Part shown: positions 9,679-18,663 of the stretch, piece after piece
Layout: every line of letters starts with the position of its first letter
Position numbering within the stretch: the first letter of the stretch is position 1
From: Jimgerdemannia flammicorona
Taxonomy: Eukaryota > Mucoromycota > Endogonomycetes > Endogonales > Endogonaceae
DNA: 25,553 nt
Direction of reading: 5' to 3'
NCBI GenBank assembly: GCA_003990745.1
Contig: RBNI01000956.1
Coordinates: forward strand, 1 to 25,553
The notes under the pieces: generated by a model
Seen by the model: only the letters and a program-made list of their open reading frames with translations
Told to the model about the DNA's origin: nothing
The model's database searches: none
Translations under genes and position numbers: made by a program

Positions 9679-10791
9679 ATGACCACTGAGATCTACAACC
9701 GCATCCGCGCTGACATTTGGAATGCCATTGTCAACCGAGCCATACCCCCTCTACTCCTTATGAATATCCATAGCCTCGCACCCCTTTACTTCATGGAAGC
9801 CTGATGGAACACCCTAAACATGCTTAACGAGGCCCACCGGATCAGACAAATCTCAAGCTACTACCAGATTGGCTACCTCCTGGAAGACATGGTCAAACAC
9901 CACCACGATATAGACATTACCCAGATGTCTCAACACCAGAAGCTCATCGCCCACAAACACTGAGAACTCTTCTATAAGTACAGCACCTTTATTCCCCACC
10001 TCTGAGTTACTACCAGCGAAATGGTTACTACTCTGTCCTATGGCCAAATCGATGACATGATACAAGAACTCAACCACAAGTATCTCGAATATGTTCAAAC
10101 CACTGACAGAACCTTCCCGCACCCCGACGACCACATCCTGCAAATGTCCCAAGTTGGATATGCTATAAAGGACGTCTATGATATAATCAACTTTGACGAA
10201 GATGAAGCAGAAGACAATGATCCCTCTGATGTCGACATGACTGCAAGCCAAGGATCTCTACCAACCCTGATCACACTGCCAACCTTACTAATGAACTTAC
10301 AACAGTTCATAACCATATACGAGACTTATTGGGACAATGACCACTGGCACGAATACTAACCTGCATTCACCCCTGATTACTTCAACTACAATGAAGAGAC
10401 CAGAGAACACAATCTGTACCTCCAGACAACCCTTGAGATCGAACCAACAACTCCACTACCTGAGTATGAGTGACATGAACCACAGCTACCAGCTTACTAC
10501 AACCCTGTGACTCATAGTACTGTAACCTATAGAAGGTACGCAGACAGTGAATCCAATGAAAGCGAAAACAATACACCCCTCCTTCATCCACCAACACCTT
10601 ACCCAGCATACGAGACAGACAATGCTATCCTGTGGGATGGAGATGAAGTACCAATGTATTATTACCTCAGCCAACAAGAAGAAGTAATCCACGAACCACT
10701 CTTCCTAGATGACTACTTCTTCAGAGATGATGTCATCGATGGTGATGTTATCGATAGTGATGTCATCGAAGACTACCCAGACAGCATGTAA
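9679..10791 (+). pseudogene. LTR-encoded 370-codon frame (5' copy), function unknown
   Basis: The frame runs from ATG 9679 to TAA 10789-10791 and is matched codon for codon by 15161-16273 in the other LTR. It is broken by stops at codons 42, 95, 109, 227 and 265. At codons 95, 109 and 265 the 3' copy has CGA, and at 227 it has CAA. Codon 42 is TGA in both. The predicted product begins MTTEIYNRIRADIWNAI and is rich in Tyr, Asp, Glu and Thr. Near its end is a short acidic repeat of the form DVID-x-DVID. No membrane segment, signal peptide or known domain was recognised. It lies in U3, upstream of the TATA box, so full-length element RNA would carry it only at the 3' end. Confidence 0.65.
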
Positions 10792-10980
10792 ACCTATAAA
10801 TAGATTAGCAGTCATAGTATAGTTAGATTAACCTTATATGACATGACTGTGAACTAACTCAGCAGTCAGATGATCTCTTGATATGTCAGATCACACTTGT
10901 ACTACATGACTATATTCTGACTCAGCAAAGCACTTAGTGCTACATCCATATTTAGTATAGTCCAGATAGCCCCTCACTAG

Positions 10981-11121
10981 TATAAATACCCCCTCCCCCA
11001 GACCTCAGAATCTCAGACTTGAACAGATCTGAACAATCTGAACATAACTCCTGAGCACTTCCCCACAATATCCCTTTGTACAACTACTCCTAGTATAGCA
11101 ATATCATGAATAGCGAATAAA
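10981..11121 (+). promoter_or_regulatory. 5' LTR core promoter (TATA) and poly-A signal
   Basis: TATAAATA at 10981-10988 is followed by a C-rich stretch, and AATAAA lies at 11116-11121. The same order occurs in the 3' LTR (16463 and 16598). This places U3 as 9357 to about 11,010, R from about 11,010 to 11,140, and U5 after it. The exact start and cleavage sites are inferred. Confidence 0.7.
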
Positions 11122-11322
11122 CCTATTTAATAACCCACAAACCACTCTTAAGTAAATCTGCTCCCCATTAGGTCCTACTCCTAACCCCATTACGAAATTT
11201 CCTAATTGGGTATTGTCTGCAGCGATATGCTGATTCAACTAAGCTGGTCTTAGTTTCTTGAACTTCCTGAAATACGGAAAATCCTGAATATCCAGAACTA
11301 GTCCAAAAAAGGACTTTGGTTG

Positions 11323-13441
11323 AGACGTCAACCCGATCTAGAAATCAATAAGCATAGAGGACGTACTCCATATGAAATTGATCTTGACCATAAGAAAATG
11401 GTCTTCCAGAATATCCAGAACTTCTAGAAAACCCTTCCAGAACTATGTAACAGTTACCCTAAAAGCAACCCTCTTACAACTTGGTAGCAGCAGTTTACAA
11501 TCCAATTCCACTTTAAGATGCTTCCTCACCCTGCTACAAACCCTTTTGTGAATTCCTACAAGTTGGTATAAAGCCCAACCTCTGAACTGGAATTTATCCT
11601 GAACTATCTGACAATCTGGAGAGAATTGAACCTGACGTACAAGGACAATTTGACCTCTACACCTGCAACAAGTGGGATAAACTTCATTCAAAGAAAGAAG
11701 TACTCTGATTAAACCAGCAAATAGGCGAAACCCTATTCACTGAACTCCTTGCACTACACCCAGCAAGTCAAGATGAAGAAGGTCTTATAGAAGCCTTCTT
11801 TACTCTTCTCAACAAGAGTTTTGTCAGCTCTACAAATCTGAGTGACCTAGGACAATCAGCAGCAGTCTTTCTAGCCTTAGTTCCTCATGAAGCCCAAGTC
11901 TCTATAGCCAAGTGGCTCAACTCTACTGACTTTCACTGAACCAGAACCAAGACCACATTATACTACTGATTCCAGAACAGCAAGGTCTGCCATATTCTTA
12001 AGGAAGAAGCAAGAGAAACTCTTCATCAACTACCTGATCCTGAACCTGAAGCAGGCCCTGCTACAGCCCTATCTGAATCTGAAACCAATACTGAACCAGA
12101 ACTTGACCTTGAATTAAGTCCATCTGAAATCAGATATATAACTGATTCTGTCTACTTTGATGCCAAGCAAACCCAAGTATACAGAGACCAAACCCAAGAG
12201 GAGGAGGAGTATCTCAGTGAATTCGATCCTGGATATACTACCAAAGGAGACGTACCTCTATCAGGACAGAATATACCTATACAGCAACAGACAGCCATCT
12301 ATCAAGCCCTTACTCCAGACCCACAACTATTACTCCAGCAACTTATACAGACTCAAAGAACCCCATCACACTCTGCACCAGTACCTCAAGTAGTACTAGT
12401 AACACCACTACCAGTAGTTCAACCACCTCTAGTAAACAATATGGCAAACCAACAGATTCTAGACCTTATAGCCCAGGTAGCCATAATGGCAGCAACCATT
12501 ACTGCCTTAGCTGAACAGACCCGACCTACAAAAAATCTGAGTCTACCTACCTTCAATAGTACTGCATAAGAAGTCTAAAGCTTTATTAGTATAGTTGACA
12601 CCAACTTCGAAGCCAATCAATGAACCAATGAACAAGTCGCTGACCATGTCCTGATAAACAATCAAGACCACACCCTGGAACAACTCTTTGCTACCACTAC
12701 AGCCTATGTCCGCCAAGTTGTTACATTCTTCCGAGGACCTGCTGAAGAATGGTGGTGAACCCTTCCTGAAAAACCCCTCACATGGGACACCTGACCTACA
12801 GTAGTTGCTCAGAATGTAGAAATAATACCCCAGGATATAGAGACCATCCTGCAGCCCCTGGACTTAAACAACTCATGATTGCTCAATATTACAGCGAAAC
12901 CATGATCACTGAATTCCGAGTAAAATTCTGCAACCTCAAATTCGATATATATGGCAAGGAGGAATTCGAAACCTTCTGTACAAAACTTGAGTCACTCCTG
13001 AACACTATTGGTCTAGGATATATTGCCAATGATGAAGCATGAAATGGTACAAGAGCAGACCATTTATTCGACGCCCTGCCAGAATGGCTTACTAGAAAAA
13101 TCTGAGAATAAGGACGCCCAGTTAGTTGTGACCACCAACAATGGTGCCTGCCAAGGATCAAGACTATGGTCAAACGGATCCTAACAGCTGGACCCATTCT
13201 GTCCCGAAGACAATTCAACAACAAGGAAAAGACTTGGACCAAGAAAGAAGAACCCAAGCATGAAGCATCCTGAGCTCCCTCAACATCCACTTTGTGGACA
13301 CTCAGAAATCATGAACCCACCTAGCTGAGTACCTTCAAGAAACTCACTGAAGGCGAAAGGAATGAACTTAGAAGAAGTGGAGCATGCTTCTATTGCCGAA
13401 AGACAGGACACATGGCCAGTGCCTGCCCTAACCGAAAACCC
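11323..13441 (+). pseudogene. Gag polyprotein (broken), probably starting inside the LTR
   Basis: Coding sequence is visible from the U5 part of the LTR (11323) through the primer-binding site into the interior, then in one main frame from about 11466 to 12800. A shift near 12790-12870 moves it to the frame used by the rest of the element. The Ty3-type capsid core reads SFISIVDTNFEAN, then FFRGPAEEWW and LPEKPLTW (12570-12790). A CCHC zinc knuckle, CFYCRKTGHMASAC, lies at 13385-13426 and would bind RNA. The segment between U5 and capsid is Glu/Gln/Pro-rich. In-frame stops are mainly TGA, as expected if CGA codons decayed. The 5' LTR has four A at 11461-11464 where the 3' LTR has five; the five-A version makes the U5 and gag frames continuous. 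The initiation codon is uncertain: ATG 11227 is in frame but two stops follow it. Confidence 0.8.
11482..11493 (+). other. Primer-binding site
   Basis: TGGTAGCAGCAG begins three bases after the 5' LTR. TGGTAGC would pair with the 3' CCA end of an initiator methionine tRNA, the usual primer of many Ty3/Gypsy elements. The tRNA identity is inferred from seven bases only. Confidence 0.75.
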
Positions 13442-13510
13442 TGAACAGCAACACGAGCAACTGTTACCACTCTGCACCACCTCAACAATCTGACCACCAG
13501 AATACTAGAC

Positions 13511-13927
13511 TTTGTCAAGTTAAGACAAACTGCTAAGGTCCCAACCAAAGGAAGTCAAAAAGCAGCTGAATATGATCTGTATGCAGCTGAAGAAGCTACA
13601 GTCTCCAACCAAGAAGTTAAACAAGTCTACACAGGAATTAGCATCCAAATCCCTGAAGGACATGTTGGAAGAATATGCTGTCACAGCAGCCTAGCATTGA
13701 AAGGACTCTCAGTAGAAGGAGGAGTTATTGATGAAGATTACACAGGTGAAATTATTGTCCTCATCCGAAACCACAGTTGGACACCCTTTAAGATTCCCAT
13801 TGGATTCTATATTGCCCAGATCCTATTCGAAAAAATCAAGTCAACCCTGACAGTCAAGGAAGTCCCAGAACTACTGCCCACCATCAGAGGATCCAAAGGA
13901 TTTGGCTCATCAAACAAGGCCCCAGTC
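13511..13927 (+). pseudogene. dUTPase domain between Gag and protease
   Basis: All five motifs of trimeric dUTPase occur in order. Motif 1 is AEYDLYAAE near 13570. Motif 2 is GRICCHSSLALKG near 13670. Motif 3 is GGVIDEDYTGEI near 13725, with the catalytic Asp kept. Motif 4 is IAQILFEKI near 13815. Motif 5 is RGSKGFGSS near 13890. Two positions deviate by changes that transitions would cause: Gly to Glu in motif 1 and Arg to His in motif 2. The enzyme hydrolyses dUTP to dUMP and would keep uracil out of element cDNA. The domain itself has no internal stop, and its frame is shared with the zinc knuckle and protease, so it belonged to one polyprotein. TGA codons flank it at 13442 and 14159. Confidence 0.88.
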
Positions 13928-14118
13928 CAACCTACCATGAACAAAGAAGAACAATTCTACAAGAAAATCAAAGATAGATATATACCAAGTGGCCAATACC
14001 CCCATGGCATTGGAATGTACTCTTCCCAAATGATTGATGATTACTTCTCTTGTGTCAATGAACTGGCTCAAAGAAGAACCAACAGAAGGAAAGCTCCTAC
14101 AACCAAAATCACCACCAT

Positions 14119-14491
14119 TGGATCAGACAAACTGCTTACACTTAAAGCTTTTGTCAACTGAGCACCTGTCAAGATCATGATAGACAGTGGTACCTCAGGC
14201 AACTTCATCAATGAAGAAACAGCCAACAGACTCAAGGTCTTCACCTCTCCAGTACAACAAACTCAAGCAGTTGCCATAGCTGATGGAACCTCACATGTCA
14301 TTAGCAAGGAAGTCTGCAACCTACCCATCCAAATCGGTGACTATTGAGTATATGTTACCCTTCAAATTGTACCACTCTCTGACAATGAAATCATCCTTGG
14401 AACTCCATGGTTAAAACAAGAAAACCCCATGATCAATTGGGTAAACCATTCTCTGACCATCAAGAAAGGACACCACAACTTCAAACTGCAA
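14119..14491 (+). pseudogene. Retropepsin-like aspartic protease of the LTR element
   Basis: The catalytic signature IMIDSGTSGNFI lies at about 14174-14209, followed by the substrate-flap region and the closing motif EIILGTPWL near 14390, then INWVNHSLTI. This is the usual Ty3/Gypsy protease pattern (DSG/DTG and ILG). It would cut the Gag-dUTPase-protease polyprotein. TGA codons interrupt it at 14159-14161 and after QIGDY (near 14346). It follows the dUTPase after a basic linker (RRTNRRKAP). Confidence 0.85.
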
Positions 14492-14863
14492 GGCGAAAAG
14501 GACCCACTCAACTCTAGTGACCCTGGACCAAAGATCACCCACATCAATAAGCTACAACTCAAAAAATTGGTCAAGAAATGCCCTCTCTTTGCTATCTCCA
14601 TCCGTCCATCCAAAGGAGAACCCAAGAACTCTGAAGAAGACTTTTCCAAAGTTGACAGCCGTGTCAGACCACTACTCCAGAAGGTCCAAGATACATTTCT
14701 GAACCGAACCACAGAACTACCAATATCTGTCATTATTAATGACCAAGAAGAATACAAAGTTGAACAAATTCTTAACAAACACAGCCACAAGAACTATCCA
14801 AATGATACAACAACACCAGAAAAAATTAGAAGGCCCCGATGAGGATGTCGAAAGCTAAGAAGG
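14492..14863 (+). pseudogene. Pol remnant: protease tail joined directly to integrase/chromodomain end
   Basis: After the protease the frame reads through a charged linker to FLNRTTELP, which resembles the segment just before reverse transcriptase in Ty3 elements. At about 14722/14723 it passes straight into ISVIINDQEEYKVEQIL, which resembles the entry to a chromodomain at the integrase C-terminus. The aromatic core of the chromodomain (LVKWKGY-like) is also missing, and the polyprotein tail YPNDTTTPEKIRRPR follows. Reading stops at TGA 14840-14842. So reverse transcriptase, RNase H and integrase core were removed with the frame preserved. Confidence 0.7.
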
Positions 14864-14870
14864 AGAGAGT
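14851..14870 (+). other. Polypurine tract
   Basis: AAAGCTAAGAAGGAGAGAGT directly precedes the TG of the 3' LTR. It is the expected plus-strand primer site. Confidence 0.8.
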
Positions 14871-15160
14871 TGTAAGTGCACAACCTCCAAGCTACAGAAA
14901 TCACACATCACCCTCTTAACAAGCCACTGAAACCACACGTGACCTTTGAACAAATCTGGAAATCACCTGCATGATCACGAAGCTGAGTCAAACAGAAGTC
15001 ACAGTGCACAAAGCTGAGTCAATATGAAGTCATAGAACACAAGGTTCATACAAACAGAATCTTATCAATCAAGAACAGATGCATATATACTGAGCCCTGA
15101 GACGTGTTGAAATAGAGAACCAAAAAACAAATAACAACTATAACTTCCAAACATACAAAC

Positions 15161-16273
15161 ATGACCACCGAGATCTACAACCGCATCCGCGCTGACATTT
15201 GGAATGCCATTGTCAACCAAGCCACACCCCCTCTGCTCCTTATGAATATCCATAGCCTCGCACCCCTCTACTTCATGGAAGCCTGATGGAATGCCCTGAA
15301 CATGCTTAACGAGGCCCACCGGATCGGACAAATCTCAAGCTACTACTAGATTGGCTGCCTCCTGGAAGATATGGTCGAACACCACCATAATACAGACATT
15401 ACCCAGATGTCTCAACACCAGAAGCTCATCACCCGCAAACACCGAAAACTCTTCTATGAGTACAGCACCTTTATTCCCCACCTCCGAGTTACTATCAGTG
15501 AAATGGTTACTACTCTGTCCTATGGTCAAATCGATGACATGATACAAGAACTCAACTACAAGTATCTCGAATATGTTCAAACCACTGACAGAACCTTCCC
15601 ACACCCTGATGACCACATCCTGCAAATGCCCCAAGTTGGATACACTATGAAGGATATCTACGATATAATTAACTTCGACAAAGACGAAGCAGAAGACAAT
15701 GATCCCTCTGATGCCAACATGACTGCAAGCCAAGGATCTTTACCAACCCTGATCACACCACCAACCTTGCCGATAAACTTACAACAATTTATAACCACAT
15801 ATGAGACTTATTGAGACAATGATCACTGGTACGAATACCAATCTGTATTCACCCCTGATTACTTCAACTACAATGAAGAGACTGGAGAACACAACCTGTA
15901 CCTTCAGACAACCCTCAAGATCGAACCAACAACTCCATCACCTGAGTATGAGCGACATGAACCACAGCCGCCAGCTTACTACAACCTTGCGACTCATAGT
16001 ACTATAACCTATAGAAGGTATGCAGACAGTGAATCTGATGAAAGCGAAAACAATACACCCCTCCTTCATCCACTAACATCTTACCTAGCATATGAGACAG
16101 ACGATGCTATCCTGTGGGATAGAGATAAAGTGCTAATATATTATTACCTCAGTCAATAAGGAGAAGTAATCCACGAACCACTCTTTCTAGATGACTACTT
16201 CTTCAGAGATGATGTCATCGATGATGATGTTATCGATAGTGATATCATCGAAGACTACCCAGACAGCATGTAA
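15161..16273 (+). pseudogene. LTR-encoded 370-codon frame (3' copy), function unknown
   Basis: Same length and frame as 9679-10791, with no indels. Stops are at codon 42 (TGA, shared), 63 (TAG; CAG in the 5' copy), 218 (TGA; TGG in the 5' copy) and 333 (TAA; CAA in the 5' copy). Apart from codon 42, the two copies break at different places, so the source element probably had a much more open frame when it inserted. This copy is the one that would sit at the 3' end of the element's RNA. No homologous family was recognised. Confidence 0.65.
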
Positions 16274-16462
16274 ACCTATAAATAGATTAGCAGTCATAGT
16301 ATAGTTAGATTAACCTTATATGACGTGACTGTGAACTGACTCAGTAGTCAGACGATCTCTTAACATATTAGATCACACTTGTACTACGTGACTATATTCT
16401 GACTCAGTAAAGTACTTAGTACTACATCCATATTTAGCATAGTCCAGATAGCCCCTCACTAG

Positions 16463-16603
16463 TATAAATACCCCCTCCCCCAGACCTCAGAATCTCGGAC
16501 TTGAACAGACCTGAACAATCTGAACACAACTCCTGAGTACTTCCCCACAATATCTCTTCGCACAACTACTCCTAGTATAGCAATATCATGAATAGCAAAT
16601 AAA
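16463..16603 (+). promoter_or_regulatory. 3' LTR TATA box and poly-A signal
   Basis: TATAAATA at 16463-16470 and AATAAA at 16598-16603, matching the 5' LTR. In the 3' LTR the AATAAA would define the end of element RNA. Confidence 0.65.
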
Positions 16604-16961
16604 CCTATTTAATAACCCACAAACTACTCTTAAGTAAATCTGCTCCCCGTTAGGTCCTACTCCTAACCCCATTACGAAATTTCCTAATTGGGTATTGTCT
16701 GCAGCAATACGCCAATTCAACTAAGCTGGTCTTAGTTTCTTGAACTTCCTGAAATATGGAAAATCCTGAATATCCAGAACTAGTCCAAAAAAGGACTTTG
16801 GTTGAGATGTCAACTCGATCTAGAAATCAATAAGCATAGAGGACATACTCTATATGAAATTGATCTTGACCATAAGAAAACAGTCTTCCAGAATATCCAG
16901 AACTTCCAGAAAACCCTTCCAGAACTACATAACGGTTACCCTAAAAAGCAACCCTCTTACA

Positions 16962-16966
16962 TAAAG
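16962..16966. repeat. Right target-site duplication (TAAAG) of the LTR element
   Basis: Exact copy of 9352-9356, directly after the 3' LTR. Confidence 0.9.
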
Positions 16967-17890
16967 GTAACGTCATATAAATTTGCCTGCACATGATTAC
17001 AGAGTAAGAGATAATAAATTAATATATAATAATTATACTGATTTTAATTGAAGAAATATGTATATTTATTATAACTAAAAATATATTTTTTAATATAACA
17101 TAATATATTTAAATTAAATACTAAAGTAAGAAATTATTACTTAGATAATATTATATTTAAGTTAAATAAAGAGAGTAAATTATTTAAATAAGTCTTTTTA
17201 AATATTAATTAATATTTATATTTATTAATTTATAATATAGTCAAATTTAACTTTTAAAATTTAACATATATAATAATAATATATTGAACTATATAAACTA
17301 TTATTAATTTGTATATTATAATTTTAAAAATATCTATTAATAAATTTTATTATTAATAAATATAATATAATTTTTTATTAAATAAAGATATATATTTTTT
17401 TAATTTTTTTTTTTTTTTAAATTAAATTTTTATTTTAAATAATTTTAAAATTTTAAAAATTATATTACTTTATTTAAAAAGTATTATTTTTAAGTATTTA
17501 ACTAATAATATTTTATTATAATTTTTAAAAAGAAAATATAAAATAGATTTTTAAACTGAATCTTAAATAATACTTTTCTCAATTTTTTAGATAATATTTT
17601 TAACTAAGTATCTTGATAAAAAAAAACTTAAATAAATAAGTTAAATACTGATAAATATAATATTAATAAATATCAGACTTTATAATATCTTATTTGAGAT
17701 ATTTTAAACTAAGTAATTCTTATAAGAATCTTAGCAGTTGCAAAAGACTAACTCTTGACTTAATGTTTTCTCTATATAAAATCTTGACTAGGCCTCCTAG
17801 TTACAAGACAAAGAGCTTCCTTATTACAGGCCCCTCATTTTTCTGTTAGTTGATATATAGGCTTGCTGAGTTTATTTTTTAAATAAGGCC
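16967..17890. other. Extremely AT-rich spacer
   Basis: From about 17,000 to 17,700 the sequence is almost only A and T, with long T runs (near 17,400) and no open frame of note. Composition rises to normal within about 100 bp around 17,800-17,950. This looks like an AT-rich island bounded by the genic region. Confidence 0.7.
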
Positions 17891-18663
17891 TGGCTCCTCG
17901 TGTTTGATCTTTTGGGTCATGAGAACGGTTTTTGTAATTGATGAATAAATGCGAGAGCGTGAGCGGGCATGCAAGTGCCACCGGGAACAAAGAACCCCGC
18001 ATACAAACTCATTGCTTACAACGCTGCAGTTGAGAATGCACTTACGTGTCGACGATGATGGCGAGATTCACTTCTCGACCCGTTGCATTGTCCTGAGAGC
18101 AGATAGCATCGACAAGGTCCTCTTCGGCGATGAGTTGCGAGGGCTCCTTCCGTCCATTGCTGCTCCCTTCGCGAAGCTGTGGGGCGCTGCTCGACCTTCA
18201 CGTATCAGCCTAGGCACGCGCTCATATTGTATAGCTGATGCCGTGAATTTTCCGCGCCGTCGAGAAACGTGAAGCAGTCGCGTTCTTAGCTATCTCGACA
18301 GGGAAGGGAAGACGTGTTCGACGAGGTCGCCGTCCGACAGTTGAGCGCTCATTGTAAAGGTCGAAGGATGGTCGGTCTTTGTGTAATTATGTCTATATAT
18401 GGTCATATAGGTGGCGCGGGTATACTCAACTTGCATGGCAAACAGATCCAGTGCGACAGAATACTCTTATGTCATTCATATAATTATATTATCTCACAAC
18501 TTTAAACAACAGGCATCTTGAACCATAACATGACCGAGTTAATATTTATCAAGATAAAATTATAGGACATAGTACCTTAACTTAACTCAAGTAGTCTTAA
18601 AGATTGTCGACCTTTCTCTCTTCAATGATATATAGCATGATACAGTATATCAAATAAAAGGGG
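17891..18663. other. Transition region, no gene assigned
   Basis: GC content becomes normal. A plus-strand frame (17949-18272) and a short minus-strand frame ending in VNLAIIVDT just before a GTAAGT at about 18,050 both have some coding flavour, but neither continues into a convincing gene. The part from 18,500 is the AT-rich 3' flank of the transporter gene. Confidence 0.4.

Larger units (their letters stand above)
9357..11478 (+). repeat. 5' LTR (2,122 bp)
   Basis: It aligns with 14871-16961 without gaps except for one 32-bp duplication (9383-9446) and a one-base change in an A run near 11461. The start is TATAAGTG here and TGTAAGTG in the 3' copy, so the canonical TG end has mutated. The end is CTCTTACA. 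It contains a 370-codon frame (9679-10791), a TATA box (10981), AATAAA (11116) and, after that, coding-like sequence that appears to lead into gag. Confidence 0.95.
9357..16961 (+). mobile_element. Nonautonomous Ty3/Gypsy-type LTR retrotransposon encoding Gag, dUTPase and protease
   Basis: The element is 7.6 kb and delimited by two 2.1-kb LTRs and a TAAAG target-site duplication. After the 5' LTR comes a primer-binding site, TGGTAGCAG, whose first seven bases match the complement of an initiator-Met tRNA 3' end. Just before the 3' LTR is the purine-rich tract AAGAAGGAGAGAG. The interior is only 3.4 kb. It holds a Ty3-type Gag with a CCHC knuckle, a dUTPase, an aspartic protease, and then a direct join to what looks like the end of integrase and a chromodomain. 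Reverse transcriptase, RNase H and the catalytic integrase core are absent. Coding frames contain many stops, mostly TGA. Both ends look intact, so insertion probably relied on proteins from a complete relative. Confidence 0.92.
14871..16961 (+). repeat. 3' LTR (2,091 bp)
   Basis: Starts TGTAAGTG and ends CTCTTACA, followed by TAAAG. In the first 340 nt of the LTR frame I counted about 24 differences from the 5' LTR by eye, all transitions. It carries the second copy of the 370-codon frame, TATAAATA at 16463-16470 and AATAAA at 16598-16603. Confidence 0.95.

Noticed and set aside
9853..10251. Minus-strand 132-codon frames in both LTRs (also 15335-15733)
   Set aside because: They are antisense to the 370-codon plus frame, have no extended homology-like pattern, and are bounded only by chance stops.
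17949..18272. Plus-strand 107-codon frame next to the AT-rich island
   Set aside because: No recognisable motif, no splice continuation, and the opposite strand reads about equally well. Left as unassigned.
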